In this document: positions 34,139 to 46,354 of the stretch, piece after piece
Numbering within the stretch: position 1 is the first letter of the stretch
Layout: each line of letters starts with the position of its first letter
Assembly: GCF_010811875.1 (NCBI RefSeq)
Contig: NZ_VKHP01000002.1
Coordinates: forward strand, 1 to 64,000
Length of the DNA: 64,000 bases
Direction of reading: 5' to 3'
Source: Bradyrhizobium uaiense
GTDB taxonomy: Bacteria > Pseudomonadota > Alphaproteobacteria > Rhizobiales > Xanthobacteraceae
Made by a program: the position numbers and the translations under genes
Notes under the pieces: model-generated
What the model was told of the DNA's origin: nothing
What the model saw: the letters and a program-made list of their open reading frames with translations, nothing else
Databases searched by the model: none

Positions 34139-36466
34139 TTACGCCGCCCCCGCCTTCGCGTCCTGGATCGCCTGCCAGATCTTCACCGGCGTCAGCGGCG
34201 TGTTGAGCTGGGTTATCCCGACCTCGCTCAGCGCATCCATCACGCCGTTGGTGATGCAGGGCGGGCCGCCGATCGCACCGGACTCGCCGCAGCCCTTGGC
34301 GCCCAGCGGATTGGTCTTGCACGGCGCGGAGGGATCGAGCGTCACTGACATCGGCGGAACGTCCGAAGCGCGCGGAATGCAATAGTCCTGATAGCTCGCG
34401 GTCAGAAGCTGGCCTTCCTCGCTGTAGGCCACGCCCTCATAAAGCGCCTGGCCGATGCCCTGGACAACGCCGCCATGCACCTGCCCGGTCACCAGCATCG
34501 GATTGACCGCGACGCCGACGTCGTCGACCGTTGTGTAGCGCACCACCCGCGTGACACCGGTCTCGGGATCGATCTCGACCTCGCAGATATGGGTGCCGTT
34601 CGGCCAGCTCGGCCCGTCGACATTGCCCTCGCTCTCGACCGAGAGCTTGGCGCCTTTTTCCTTAGCCGCGATCTCGAACAGGCTGATGCGCTTGTCGGTG
34701 CCGACCACGGTGAGGAAGCCATCGCGATACTCGATGTCCTCGATGGACGCTTCCAGCAGGTTGGAGGCCTTGTCGCGCGCCTTGTTGATCATGTCGTTGG
34801 CGGAGACCGCAACAGCGGTGCCGCCGACGAACAGCGAGCGCGAGCCGACGCTGCCGAAGCCGGTGGCCAGGTCCGTGTCGCCCTGGATGACATCGATCTT
34901 GTCCATGGGAATGCCGAGCGACTCGGACACCATCTGGGTGTAGGTGGTGGCGAGGCCCTGCCCCATCGCCATCGTACCCGACCACAGGACCAGGCGGCCC
35001 TCGGCGGTCGCATGCAGCGAGACGTTCTCGGTGTGGGCGCGGCCGCCGGTCCATTCGATATAGCTGGTCAGGCCGCGGCCGTAGAGCAGGCCCTTCTTCT
35101 TCGCCGCCTTCTTGCGCGCGGCAAAGCCGTTCCAGTCGGCGAGATCAGAGGCGCGCTCCAGCATATGCGCGAAGGCGCCGGAATCGTACACCTGCCCGAC
35201 CGCATTGGTGTAGGGCAGTTGCGCCGGCTTGATGTAGTTGACCTTGCGGATGGTGCGCGGATCCATGCCGATCTGGCGCGCGGCGGCATCGAACAGCCGC
35301 TCGACGATGAACACCGCCTCGGGCCTGCCGGCGCCGCGATAGGCTCCGACCGGCGCCGTGTTGGTCATCACCGACTTCACCTCGAAATGCACCAGCGGCA
35401 GGTCGTAGACGCCGGTCTGCACGAACGGGCCGAGCACCAGCGGGATGATGTTCGCGGTGCCCGACGAGTAGGCGCCGGTGCCGCCGATCGAACGCACGCG
35501 ATAGGCCAGCACGCGGCCCTTGGCATCGAGCGCGAACTCGCCGGTCGAAGTGAGGTCGCGGCCATGGGTGCCGCCGACGAACTCGTCGGTGCGGTCGCCG
35601 CGCCAGCGGATCTTCTCGTTCAGCTTGGTCGCGGCATAGGCGACGATGCCGTCTTCCGGGTAGAGGCTGGTCTTCTGGCCGAAGCCGCCGCCGATGTCGC
35701 CGACCAGCACGCGCACGCTGTCCTTCGGCCGCTTCAGGATCGATTCCGCCAGCAGGTCGCGGGTCGAGCCCGGGGTCTGCGACTGCACGTGCAGAATGAG
35801 CCGTCCGGTCTCCTTCTCGATCTCGGCAATGGTCGAGCGCGGCTCCATCGCCGATGGCACCAGGCGCTGGCTGACCAGGTCGAGCGACACCTTGTGCACG
35901 GCACCGGCAAAGGCTTCCTCGACCTTGGCGGCGTCGCCATAGCTCATCGCAGCCACGATATTGTCGGGCGCCTCCGGCCAGACTGCCGGCGCGCCGGGCT
36001 TGATCGCCTCGACCGGATCGACCACCGAGGGCAGCACCTCGTAATCGATCTCGATCGCCTCGGCCGCCGTCTGCGCCAGCACGCGCGAGGTCGCGACCAC
36101 GGCCGCAACACCCTCACCCGCGTAGCGCACCACCTCATGCGCCAGCAGGCGCCGCGGCGGCACGGTCATCGGCGAGCCGTCGGGCCGCTTGAAGATCGCG
36201 AGCGTCGGCAGCGTGCCGATATCGTCCTTGACGAGGTCGGCGCCGGTATAGACCGCCTTGACGCCCGGCATCTCCTGCGCCGCCTTGGCATCGATCGACC
36301 TGATCCTGGCGTGGGCATGCGGTGAGCGCAGCACGTGCAGCCAGAGCGCCCCGTCCTGCGGCTTGTCGTCGATGAAATGCCCCTTCCCGGTCACCAGCCG
36401 CTGGTCTTCCAGACGCTTGACTGGCTGGCCCGCACCAAAACGCATATTGCCGGGAAGAATGTTCAT
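34139..36466 (-). CDS. Molybdopterin hydroxylase large subunit, CoxL-like form II
   Basis: A 775-residue xanthine oxidase/CO dehydrogenase-family catalytic subunit. It starts with MNILPGNMRFGAGQPVKRLEDQRLVTGKG, the aldehyde oxidase/xanthine dehydrogenase a/b hammerhead, and the active-site loop AYRGAGRPEA near 365, the form II motif and not the AYXCSFR of true CO dehydrogenase. The Gln of GGGFGQK near 207 and the C-terminal Glu in GAKGCGESGAIGG are present. Medium (FAD) and small (2Fe-2S) subunits are not adjacent. Substrate unknown. The longer upstream frame is repeat DNA, so 36466 is the start. Confidence 0.87.
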   Translation of the reverse strand: MNILPGNMRFGAGQPVKRLEDQRLVTGKGHFIDDKPQDGALWLHVLRSPHAHARIRSIDAKAAQEMPGVKAVYTGADLVKDDIGTLPTLAIFKRPDGSPMTVPPRRLLAHEVVRYAGEGVAAVVATSRVLAQTAAEAIEIDYEVLPSVVDPVEAIKPGAPAVWPEAPDNIVAAMSYGDAAKVEEAFAGAVHKVSLDLVSQRLVPSAMEPRSTIAEIEKETGRLILHVQSQTPGSTRDLLAESILKRPKDSVRVLVGDIGGGFGQKTSLYPEDGIVAYAATKLNEKIRWRGDRTDEFVGGTHGRDLTSTGEFALDAKGRVLAYRVRSIGGTGAYSSGTANIIPLVLGPFVQTGVYDLPLVHFEVKSVMTNTAPVGAYRGAGRPEAVFIVERLFDAAARQIGMDPRTIRKVNYIKPAQLPYTNAVGQVYDSGAFAHMLERASDLADWNGFAARKKAAKKKGLLYGRGLTSYIEWTGGRAHTENVSLHATAEGRLVLWSGTMAMGQGLATTYTQMVSESLGIPMDKIDVIQGDTDLATGFGSVGSRSLFVGGTAVAVSANDMINKARDKASNLLEASIEDIEYRDGFLTVVGTDKRISLFEIAAKEKGAKLSVESEGNVDGPSWPNGTHICEVEIDPETGVTRVVRYTTVDDVGVAVNPMLVTGQVHGGVVQGIGQALYEGVAYSEEGQLLTASYQDYCIPRASDVPPMSVTLDPSAPCKTNPLGAKGCGESGAIGGPPCITNGVMDALSEVGITQLNTPLTPVKIWQAIQDAKAGAA

Positions 36467-36560
36467 CAGGGGGTCCTTGGGTTTAGAAATTTCGGCGGGT
36501 TTTAACGGATGGATGGCGTTGACGCCAACCCGAGTTTCGGACGCGCCTGCCTGCGAAATC

Positions 36561-36646
36561 GTCATGGCCGGGCTTGTCCCGGCCATCCACGTCTCGGGCG
36601 ATATTGTAAGGAGGTCGTGGATGCCCGGGACAAGCCCGGGCATGAC
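36561..36646. repeat. Intergenic inverted repeat (GTCATGGCCGGG type)
   Basis: GTCATGGCCGGGCTTGTCCC faces GGGACAAGCCCGGGCATGAC, with an inner pair around CCATCCAC/GTGGATG. It lies upstream of the CoxL-like gene and downstream of the DHDPS-family gene. Dispersed type. Confidence 0.75.
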
Positions 36647-36655
36647 GGAAAGTTT

Positions 36656-37531
36656 TCACGCAAGATCGCGCAACGCGGCCTCGACCACCTTGCGCTGCTC
36701 GGCAGTCAGCGGTGCCTGCGGCGGCACAGGATCGCCGACATCGTAGCCCTGGCTCGCAAGCCCGGCCTTGACGCAGGCCGCGAGGTTGAAGCGGGCAAAG
36801 GCCTCGTTGATGCGCCAGAGCTTGCGCTGCAGGGCCATCGCCTCGTCCCAGCGGGCGCGGCGGCAGAGATTGTAGAGTTCGACGCTCTGGCGCGGGATGA
36901 TGCAGGCAGGTCCCGCCATCCAGCCGTGACCGCCGATCAGCATCACAGCGGCCGGAATATGGGCAGACGCCGAGAACACCTTCAGGCTGTCACCGCAGCG
37001 GTTCATGATCGACAGCAGCCGGCCGGTGTTGGTCGAGGCGTCCTTGATGTAGCCGATGCGCGGATGCTCGGCGAGCCGTGCGATGACGTCGAGCGTCAGG
37101 TCGGAGCGCTGGAAATTCGGATTGGTGTAGATCACGACCGGAATGTCGACGGCGTCGGCGATGGCGCGGAAATAGGATTCCACCTGGGCATCATTGAGCG
37201 GGAAATACGCCTCCAGGATCGCGAGAATACCGGCAGCACCCCGCTTCTGATAGGCCTTCGCCTGCGCCACCGCATCCGCCGTCGAGGTCGAGGCGACGCC
37301 GGCGACTACGGGCACGCGCCCCGCTGCCGCCTCGATCGTGGTCGCCACCACCTGCATGCGCTGCGCATTGTTGAGATAGGCGAATTCGCCGGTCGAGCCG
37401 AGCGGCGTCAAGCCATGGACGCCGGCCTTGATCAGATCGTCGCAGAGCCGGCCCAGCACCTCGGTACGGACGTGGCCGGCGGGATCGACCGGGGACACCA
37501 GATACGGAAAGACGCCGTGGAAATCAGCCAT
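36656..37531 (-). CDS. Dihydrodipicolinate synthase/N-acetylneuraminate lyase family aldolase
   Basis: A 291-residue class I aldolase of the DapA/NanA family. The barrel shows [18 protein letters not shown] near 39 and the Schiff-base Lys in RIGYIKDAS near 164. Tyr of VVIYTNP near 137 is in place. The pyruvate-binding GSTGE is present. Substrate is not necessarily that of lysine synthesis, since dapA homologs in this group often act on sugar acids. Its start overlaps the end of the epimerase gene by 8 bp. Confidence 0.88.
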   Translation of the reverse strand: MADFHGVFPYLVSPVDPAGHVRTEVLGRLCDDLIKAGVHGLTPLGSTGEFAYLNNAQRMQVVATTIEAAAGRVPVVAGVASTSTADAVAQAKAYQKRGAAGILAILEAYFPLNDAQVESYFRAIADAVDIPVVIYTNPNFQRSDLTLDVIARLAEHPRIGYIKDASTNTGRLLSIMNRCGDSLKVFSASAHIPAAVMLIGGHGWMAGPACIIPRQSVELYNLCRRARWDEAMALQRKLWRINEAFARFNLAACVKAGLASQGYDVGDPVPPQAPLTAEQRKVVEAALRDLA

Positions 37532-38480
37532 TTGCGAGCCTCGTTGACGGCGAGACATAATCGGGATCGTGCGCAAAGGGAAGCGGCTCGCCGCGGCGCA
37601 GGGCGCCGAGCACCGCGGCAAAGTCGGTTACCGCGCGGAAACCGAGCAACCGTTCGGCCTTGCCGGCGTCGTAGATCCGGCCGATCGAGCGCGGCAGGTG
37701 CCAGCCGCGCCGCGCGAACAATGCCGACGCATCGGGGAAAGTGCGCGCGATCACGCCGGCCGCATCCGTCTTCAGGTCCGCGACGTCGCTGCGCGTAAAC
37801 GGCGTCGGTGCGCTGATCACGAAGACCTCGAAGCCACGGATCTTCTCCAGCGCCAGGATGTGCGCATCGGCGGCGTCCTCCACCGTGAGCCGGCGATACA
37901 GCAGTTCGGTGGCCTTCAGGTTCTCGCCATGGATGTCACGGATGGTGTCATCATCCTCGGGGAAGAAGCGGCTGGTGCGCAGCACCGCGCAGTTCAGGCC
38001 ATGCTCGCGGCTATAGAGCCGGCACAGCCCTTCGGCAGCGAGCTTCGTCACGCCGTAGATATTGCGCGGCTCGAGCGGCCCCGTCGTCTCGTCGAGCCAC
38101 ACCGCCGCATGCCCCTCCTCGTCGCGGATCGCCTGCGAGATCATCAGCGATGTCGTCGAGGTAAAGACGAAACGATCATGCCCGGCGGCCACGGCGGCCT
38201 GCAGCAGATTGAGCGTGCCTGACACGTTGACGTCGACAAAGGCCTGCGGCGCGAAGCGTGCGATATCGGGCTTGTGCAGCGCGCCGCCATGGATCACGGC
38301 CTCGATGCAATGATCGGCGAACACCCGATCCACCACCGAACGGTCGGCCACCGAGCCTGTGACATCGGTCGCCTCGCCCGGGACGACGTCGAGGCCGACC
38401 ACGTCATGGCCTGCCTGTCGCAGCCGCGGCGCAAGGAAACGGCCGAGCCAGCCGGACGAGCCGGTCAACAATACGCGCAT
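37524..38480 (-). CDS. NAD-dependent epimerase/dehydratase family protein
   Basis: A 318-residue extended SDR. The cofactor site is [14 protein letters not shown] near 4, acidic VVGLDVV near 29 suggests NAD, and [12 protein letters not shown] near 142 has the catalytic Tyr and Lys. It overlaps the aldolase gene downstream by 8 bp and starts 23 bp after phosphoglucomutase, so the three genes are probably one transcript involved in sugar or sugar-acid metabolism. Confidence 0.88.
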   Translation of the reverse strand: MRVLLTGSSGWLGRFLAPRLRQAGHDVVGLDVVPGEATDVTGSVADRSVVDRVFADHCIEAVIHGGALHKPDIARFAPQAFVDVNVSGTLNLLQAAVAAGHDRFVFTSTTSLMISQAIRDEEGHAAVWLDETTGPLEPRNIYGVTKLAAEGLCRLYSREHGLNCAVLRTSRFFPEDDDTIRDIHGENLKATELLYRRLTVEDAADAHILALEKIRGFEVFVISAPTPFTRSDVADLKTDAAGVIARTFPDASALFARRGWHLPRSIGRIYDAGKAERLLGFRAVTDFAAVLGALRRGEPLPFAHDPDYVSPSTRLANG

Positions 38481-38503
38481 GACTTCCGCCCCGCCCCGCG
38501 CCC

Positions 38504-40144
38504 TCAGAACACCTTGGCGATCGCGGCCTGCGCGTCGCCCTGGATCTTTTTCAGATGATCCGGCCCGCGGAAGCTTTCGGCATAGACCTTGTAGACATCC
38601 TCGGTGCCGGAGGGACGCGCGGCAAACCAGCCCGCCTCGCTCTCGACCTTGATGCCGCCGAACGGCTGATCGTTGCCCGGCGCCTTGGTCCGGACCGCGC
38701 GCACGGGATCGCCGGCGAGCTCGGTCATGTTGAGCTGCTCGGGCCCGAGCGCCTTCAGCGCGTTCTTCTGCTTGGGCGTCGCCGCGACGTCGATGCGCTC
38801 GTAATAGGGCACGCCGAGCTCGGCGGTCAGCTCGTTGAACAATTCGCTGGGATCGCGGCCAGTCTTGGCGATGATCTCCGCCGCGAGCAGGCCGAGGATG
38901 ATGCCGTCCTTGTCCGTGGTCCAGGCCGAGCCGTCGCGCTTGAGGAACGACGCGCCGGCGCTCTCCTCGCCGGCAAAACCGAAGCCGCCGCTGCCGAGCC
39001 CTTCGACGAACCATTTGAAGCCGACCGGGGTCTCGACCAGTCTGCGGTTAAGCTTCTTCGCCACGCGATCGATGATCGAGCTCGACACGATGGTCTTGCC
39101 GATCGCCGCATCCTTGCTCCATTGCGGCCGGTGCGCGAACAGATAGGCGATCGCGGTGGCGAGGAAGTGGTTCGGGTTCATCAACCCGTTCGAGCGGGTG
39201 ACGATGCCGTGGCGATCGGCATCGGTGTCGTTGGCGAAGGCGACGTCGAAGCGATCGCGCATCCCGATCAGGCTCGCCATCGCATAGGGCGACGAGCAGT
39301 CCATCCGGATCTTGCCGTCCCAGTCCGCGGTCATGAAGCGGAAGGTCGGATCGACGGCATTGTTGACGACGGACGCGTTGATGCCGTAGCGCGCGATGAT
39401 CGGCTGCCAGTAATGCACCGCCGCGCCGCCGAGCGGATCGATGCCGATCCTGACGCCGGCGGATTTGATCAGCGCGAGGTCGACGGTGTTGCCGAGATCG
39501 GCAACGTAAGGCGTGATGTAGTCGTGCAGATGCGTGGTCGCGGCCTTGCGCGCGCGATCGTACGGCATCCGCGCCACGCCCTTGAGGCCGGCCTCGATAT
39601 AGCGGTTGGCGTTCTTCTCGACCACGGCGGTGACGTCGGTGTCGGCCGGGCCGCCACGCGGCGGATTGTATTTGTAGCCGCCGTCCTCCGGCGGGTTGTG
39701 TGACGGCGTGATGACGACGCCATCGGCAAGGCCGGTGCTGCGGCCCTTGTTGTAGCTCAGGATCGCATGCGAGATGACCGGCGTCGGAGTGTAGCCGCCC
39801 TGCGCGTCGATCATGATCTCGACGCCGTTGGCCGCGAACACCTCGACCGCGCTGGCCAGCGCCGGCTCGGCGAGCGCATGGGTATCGATGCCGATGAACA
39901 GCGGCCCGGTGAGGCCCTTCTCACGCCGGTAATCGCAGATCGCCTGCGTGGCGGCGAGGATATGGTCCTCGTTGAAGGAGTTCTTCAGCGAGGAGCCGCG
40001 ATGGCCCGAGGTGCCGAACGCAACCCGCTGGGTGGGATCGCTGGGGTCGGGCTTTCCGGCGAAATAGGCCGTGACCAGCCGCGGCACGTTGGCCAGCGCC
40101 GAGGGATCGATGGGTTTGCCGGCGGCAGGATTTGGTGCAGTCAC
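38504..40144 (-). CDS. pgm: Phosphoglucomutase (alpha-D-glucose-specific)
   Basis: A 546-residue phosphoglucomutase that interconverts glucose 1-phosphate and glucose 6-phosphate. The phosphoserine loop is TSGHRGSSLKNSF near 45, the metal loop NDTDADRHGIVTR near 304, and the sugar loop EESAGASFLKRDGS near 391. Length is right for the PGM type of alphaproteobacteria. It starts with GTG at 40144 behind GAGAGG. It is not in the usual glg cluster here but upstream of an epimerase and an aldolase. Confidence 0.95.
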   Translation of the reverse strand: MTAPNPAAGKPIDPSALANVPRLVTAYFAGKPDPSDPTQRVAFGTSGHRGSSLKNSFNEDHILAATQAICDYRREKGLTGPLFIGIDTHALAEPALASAVEVFAANGVEIMIDAQGGYTPTPVISHAILSYNKGRSTGLADGVVITPSHNPPEDGGYKYNPPRGGPADTDVTAVVEKNANRYIEAGLKGVARMPYDRARKAATTHLHDYITPYVADLGNTVDLALIKSAGVRIGIDPLGGAAVHYWQPIIARYGINASVVNNAVDPTFRFMTADWDGKIRMDCSSPYAMASLIGMRDRFDVAFANDTDADRHGIVTRSNGLMNPNHFLATAIAYLFAHRPQWSKDAAIGKTIVSSSIIDRVAKKLNRRLVETPVGFKWFVEGLGSGGFGFAGEESAGASFLKRDGSAWTTDKDGIILGLLAAEIIAKTGRDPSELFNELTAELGVPYYERIDVAATPKQKNALKALGPEQLNMTELAGDPVRAVRTKAPGNDQPFGGIKVESEAGWFAARPSGTEDVYKVYAESFRGPDHLKKIQGDAQAAIAKVF

Positions 40145-40268
40145 GTGACCTCTCAGATCTGGTATCGCCGACCATCAGCACAACGGGTGATGTCGTGGCG
40201 TGCTACCATGGTGGCTTAAGTTCAATCAAGCCGAGGGCATTTCGTTCCGTGCCGTCAGCGGCCATCCG

Positions 40269-41921
<1,653 letters not shown>

Positions 41922-41999
41922 ATCAGCCTCGCATCGTTGATTGCATGCCGCGCACGGAGCATAGCCGCATCCCGTGCCGCCGGAAACTCCCTCGCGATC

Positions 42000-44666
42000 T
42001 CACGGTTTGTGCGCCCTGATCCAGGCGTCCGCCGTGGGGAGCACGCGCGCCGTGAGATCGGCCGAGATTGCGATCGCTTGCAAGGCTCGCGCCACCATCA
42101 GCCGTCCGCCGCTGGTCGATTGCGACGGGGCAAATGCAGCCAGCTCTGCCGCATGGGCCTGATCGGTAAAATTGGTCATGAAGTTCGGAACGAACTGGTC
42201 GCGGAAGTTCGGCCCCTGCTTCGCCAGCAGCGTGTCGAAATTGGCCTGGACGAAGTCCCAGGCAAGCTGCGGCTGCTCGCCAGCGCCTGCAACCGCGTTG
42301 ATCATCCCGGTCACGATCGTGTCGGGCAATTCGCTGGTCAGCGTCAGCGCCAGCGTCGCGCGCGCCAGTTCGGCATCGCGGGCGCTGGCCGCGGCGAGAT
42401 AATAGCGCAGCCGCTCGTTGGTGGCCGTGCTCCTGCGCGCGAGCGCCAGCAGCTGGTCATAGGTTTTCCGATCGGCCGTGATGCCGACGACATGGGTGAC
42501 CGCATCGCGCAGTGTGGTCGGAAGCGAGCCGGGATCGTCGAGGAATGCCGCAAAGCGCCGCTTCGCCTCGGCCACGACGGCCGCGTCACCGAGGTCGCCC
42601 AGCGCCGAGATCAGGCTTGCGCGCAGCAGCGCGGTGTCATCGTCACCCGAGCCCCCGCCATCCCATCCGATCCGATCAAACACCGGACGCAGCTTGGCCT
42701 GAGCATAGGCCTGGATCACCGGCCGTTCCGCGCGGCCGCGCGACAGACGATTCAAAGCGGCAAATGTCGAGATCACCTGGTCCCACACCGCGCGATGGTC
42801 GCCGGCATCGAGCGCGTCGAGCAGCGCGAGATAGGATGGCGGCTCGGCGCGGCCTGCTTGCACCAGCGCCCAGCTGTCGGTCACGACGTTGAGCCGGTCA
42901 GCGACCTGCATTTGCGGGAATGCGTTCAGCAGTGCCGCGCGGTTCTTCGGGCCGTATTCGACCCTGAAATAGCCGGCGTCGCCGAGATTGACCTTGATCG
43001 CATCGCCGCAGGTGCCGGCCGCGATATCGGCACTGCCTTTCAGCAGTAGCTCGTCGAACGGCTTGCCGTGCGCCGGTCCCACCGCAACCGGGATCTGCCA
43101 ATCGTGGGCCGGCAGCGGCGGATCGTTGGCCGGCGCGATCACGAAGCGATCCTGCCGCAACGTCAGCCGCTGCGCGGCGCCATCACAGGCCGTCTCGGCG
43201 ACCACCAGCGGCACGCCATCCTGCTCGGTAAAGGAGGCGGCGATTCCGGTGACCGTCTTGCCGCCGGAGCTTTCAAGCGCCCGCCAGAGATCGGCCGTGG
43301 TCGAATTGCTGTAGGCATGCGCGGCCATGTATTTGCGGATGCCGTCGCGGAACGGCTGCTCGCCAAGATAGGTCTCGAGCATCCGGATCAGCGCCTGACC
43401 CTTGTTGTAGGTGATGGCATCGAACGCTGTCACCGCCTCGCTGTGATCGGCGATCGGCTGCTGTACCGGATGCGAGGTACGGCGCGCATCGAGCGCCATC
43501 GCGAACTGCTTGGCGCCGTAGCCGTTCAGCCAGCTCTGCCATTGCGGATAGAACTGCTCCGAGGCCTTGGTCGCCATCCAGCTGGCAAATCCCTCGTTGA
43601 GCCAGAGATTGTCCCACCACGCCATGGTGACGAGATCGCCGAACCACATATGCGCCATCTCGTGCGCGATGATGGCGAAGATGCCGCGGCGCGCGGTCTC
43701 GGCATTGGACGCTGGGTCGAACAGCAGCCGGCTCTCGAAGAAGGTGATGCCGCCCCAATTCTCCATCGCACCGCCGAACCCGCCCGGAACCGCGATCAGG
43801 TCGAGCTTCGGCAGCGGGTATGTCACACCGAAATAATCGTTGTAATAGGCGAGCAGTTTCACCGCGCTGTCGAGCGCAAAGCGGCCCTGCCCGCTCTTGC
43901 CATCGGTCGTCACCACGCCGATGGTGACGCCGCCGGCATCCGCCGTGATCCGTTCGAGCTCGCCGACGGTGAGCACGAACAGATAGCTCGACATCTTCGG
44001 CGTCGGCGCGAATGCAACCTTCTTGAGATCGTCGGCGACCGGCTGCTCGCTGGTCACAGGCATGTTGCCGACCGCGAGCAGATTGCGCGGGATCACCACC
44101 GTCAGCGCAAAGCTCGCCTTGAACGACGGCTCATCCCAGCAGGGAAAGATCCGCCTGGCATCGGCCGGCTCCAGCTTGCTGGAGATCAGCCGCTTGATTC
44201 CGCCCGGGGTTGGATAATCGACCGAGAACAGGCCGGTGCCGAATTTGTTGATCTGAGCCGTGAAGGCGATGCGCAGTCTGTGCCGGCCTGCCGCGAGCGG
44301 CTTGGCGAAGGTCAACGTCGCAGTCTGCGCGGCGGCGTCGGTCACGACCTCCGCGCGCTGCGCGCCGTCATCGATCGTGGCTTCAGTGAAGGTCGTATTG
44401 ATCGCGTTCAGCGTGAGTTGCCGGGTAGCCTCGCGCACCTCGATATCGACGGTCTCGACGCCAGGCAGGGCGAGGCTCGCGAAATCCGGCGTCAGTTCGA
44501 TGGCGTAGCCCAGCGGGATAACCGTCTTCGGCAGCTTCCCCGGCGTGCCGTCGAACGAATATGTCTGCTCGGCCTGCACGCCCGTACCCATCACCAGCAG
44601 CAATCCGATCACCGTGGCAAGACGACGCAGCGGCGCGGTTCGGACACGGGTTGCAGGCTTGTTCAT
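42000..44666 (-). CDS. M1 family aminopeptidase, exported
   Basis: An 888-residue gluzincin with a signal peptide ending near GVQA-EQ. The exopeptidase motif GGAMENWGGITF and the zinc site HEMAHMWFGDLVTMAWWDNLWLNEGFASW (HExxH plus downstream Glu) are intact near 300-350, followed by a helical C-terminal ERAP1-like domain. It removes N-terminal residues from peptides, probably in the periplasm. The start at 44666 places the signal peptide at the N-terminus. Monocistronic. Confidence 0.92.
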   Translation of the reverse strand: MNKPATRVRTAPLRRLATVIGLLLVMGTGVQAEQTYSFDGTPGKLPKTVIPLGYAIELTPDFASLALPGVETVDIEVREATRQLTLNAINTTFTEATIDDGAQRAEVVTDAAAQTATLTFAKPLAAGRHRLRIAFTAQINKFGTGLFSVDYPTPGGIKRLISSKLEPADARRIFPCWDEPSFKASFALTVVIPRNLLAVGNMPVTSEQPVADDLKKVAFAPTPKMSSYLFVLTVGELERITADAGGVTIGVVTTDGKSGQGRFALDSAVKLLAYYNDYFGVTYPLPKLDLIAVPGGFGGAMENWGGITFFESRLLFDPASNAETARRGIFAIIAHEMAHMWFGDLVTMAWWDNLWLNEGFASWMATKASEQFYPQWQSWLNGYGAKQFAMALDARRTSHPVQQPIADHSEAVTAFDAITYNKGQALIRMLETYLGEQPFRDGIRKYMAAHAYSNSTTADLWRALESSGGKTVTGIAASFTEQDGVPLVVAETACDGAAQRLTLRQDRFVIAPANDPPLPAHDWQIPVAVGPAHGKPFDELLLKGSADIAAGTCGDAIKVNLGDAGYFRVEYGPKNRAALLNAFPQMQVADRLNVVTDSWALVQAGRAEPPSYLALLDALDAGDHRAVWDQVISTFAALNRLSRGRAERPVIQAYAQAKLRPVFDRIGWDGGGSGDDDTALLRASLISALGDLGDAAVVAEAKRRFAAFLDDPGSLPTTLRDAVTHVVGITADRKTYDQLLALARRSTATNERLRYYLAAASARDAELARATLALTLTSELPDTIVTGMINAVAGAGEQPQLAWDFVQANFDTLLAKQGPNFRDQFVPNFMTNFTDQAHAAELAAFAPSQSTSGGRLMVARALQAIAISADLTARVLPTADAWIRAHKP

Positions 44667-44899
44667 CGCGCGCAGCTCACAAGGATTTTGGGATGTCACT
44701 CCGGAAGCACCTAGCAGACAATCTAGTAAAGAAAATGTCGCCACAAAACTGACAACTCCGCGACGTTGACATCGCAACGGTTCGCATCAATTGCGCGCAC
44801 CGCCGCTTCGTTCAGTGGGCCGTTGTTGCTCAACGGCCGGATCGAAGGTTAACCTCCAGCCGGCATTCCAGCCGCAACGTTCGGCGACGGGAGACAACA

Positions 44900-46354
44900 A
44901 TGTTCGGAAAGTTCTCGCGCCGGCAGTTTGCGGGCCTTGCAGGCCTCTCGGCGCTCGGCCTGTCGGCCCCTGCCGAGGCAGCGAACCGCGCCCCACGGCC
45001 TGATGGCGCGAACTTTCCGGCGGGCTTCGTCTGGGGCACCGCGACCTCATCCTACCAGGTCGAGGGCGCGGTCAATGAGGACGGCCGCGGCCCGTCGATC
45101 TGGGACACATTCACCCATACATCGGGCAAGATCGAGGACGGCTCGACCGGCGATCGCGCCAACGAGCACTATCACCGCTACAAGGAGGATGTCCGCCTCA
45201 TCAGGGATCTCGGCGCCAAGGCGTATCGGTTTTCGATCGCCTGGCCGCGGGTGTTTCCTGATGGCACTGGCACGCCGAATCCGAAGGGCCTCGACTTCTA
45301 CAACCGCCTGGTCGACGAGCTGCTGGCGAACGGCATCGAGCCCTACGCCACACTCTACCACTGGGACCTGCCGCAGGCGCTGCAAGATCGCGTCGGCGGC
45401 TGGCGCTCGCGCGACACGTCGAAGGCGTTCGGCGACTACGCCGGCTATGTGGCGCAGCGCCTGACCGACCGCGTGAAGAACATCTTCACCCTCAACGAAG
45501 TCGGCCGTTTCCTCCCGTTCGGCTATGCGCTCGGCGTCGACGCACCCGGGCTGAAACTGGCGCCGGCCGAGGTGAACCAGGCGCGCCACCACGTCGCGCT
45601 GGCGCATGGCCTTGCGGTGCAGGCGATCCGCGCCAGGGGCCGCGCCGGCACGCGGGTCGGCCCGGCCGAGAACATCACCGCCTGCGTGCCCGCGATCAAC
45701 ACGCCGGAGAACATCCGCGCCACCGAGATCGCGACGCGTGAGCTCAATGCTGGATTTCTCGGGGTTCTCCTCGAAGGCAAGTACACCGAGGGCTTCCTGC
45801 AATATGCCGGCGCCGATGCGCCCAAGTTCACCGCGGAAGAGCTGAAGATCATCTCGCAGCCCAACGATTTCGTCGGGCTCAACATCTACGCACCGCATTG
45901 CTATGTCCTTGCCACCGACAACGCGCCCGGGTGGAAGCCGCTGCCGATGCCGGCCTCGTTCCCGCACATGAATTCGGATTGGCTGCGGATCGCGCCGGAG
46001 ACGATCTACTGGGCGCCGCGGATTGCCGCCAAGCTCTGGAACATCAAGAGCATCTACATCAGCGAGAACGGCACCTCCGGCGAAGACAAAGTGCATCCGG
46101 ACGGCCAGATCTACGACCTCGACCGCATCATGTTCCTGCGCAACTACCTCGCGCAGTTGCAGCGCGCGACCGCCGACGGCGTCCCGGTCCACGGCTATTT
46201 CCTGTGGAGCCTGATAGACAATTTCGAATGGATCTTCGGCTACGAGAAGCGCTTCGGTCTGTACCGGGTGGATTTCGAGACCCAGGCGCGCGTGCCGAAG
46301 CTGAGCGCGGCGTTCTATCGCGACGTGATCGCGCGCAACGCGGTCGGGGTGTGA
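44900..46354 (+). CDS. GH1 family beta-glucosidase, Tat-exported
   Basis: A 484-residue glycoside hydrolase family 1 enzyme. Fold signatures are FVWGTATSSYQVEGAVNEDG near 43 and KAYRFSIAWPRVFP near 107. The acid/base Glu200 is in FTLNEV, where family members usually have NEP, and the nucleophile Glu389 is in ISENG. The Tat-like signal SRRQFAGLAGLSALG at residues 6-20 exports it folded, which is uncommon for GH1. The likely role is hydrolysis of beta-glucosides in the periplasm. Confidence 0.92.
   Translation: MFGKFSRRQFAGLAGLSALGLSAPAEAANRAPRPDGANFPAGFVWGTATSSYQVEGAVNEDGRGPSIWDTFTHTSGKIEDGSTGDRANEHYHRYKEDVRLIRDLGAKAYRFSIAWPRVFPDGTGTPNPKGLDFYNRLVDELLANGIEPYATLYHWDLPQALQDRVGGWRSRDTSKAFGDYAGYVAQRLTDRVKNIFTLNEVGRFLPFGYALGVDAPGLKLAPAEVNQARHHVALAHGLAVQAIRARGRAGTRVGPAENITACVPAINTPENIRATEIATRELNAGFLGVLLEGKYTEGFLQYAGADAPKFTAEELKIISQPNDFVGLNIYAPHCYVLATDNAPGWKPLPMPASFPHMNSDWLRIAPETIYWAPRIAAKLWNIKSIYISENGTSGEDKVHPDGQIYDLDRIMFLRNYLAQLQRATADGVPVHGYFLWSLIDNFEWIFGYEKRFGLYRVDFETQARVPKLSAAFYRDVIARNAVGV

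Noticed and set aside
36467..36643. N-terminal extension of the CoxL-like protein
   Set aside because: These codons lie in a dispersed inverted repeat; homology and a ribosome site both begin at 36466.
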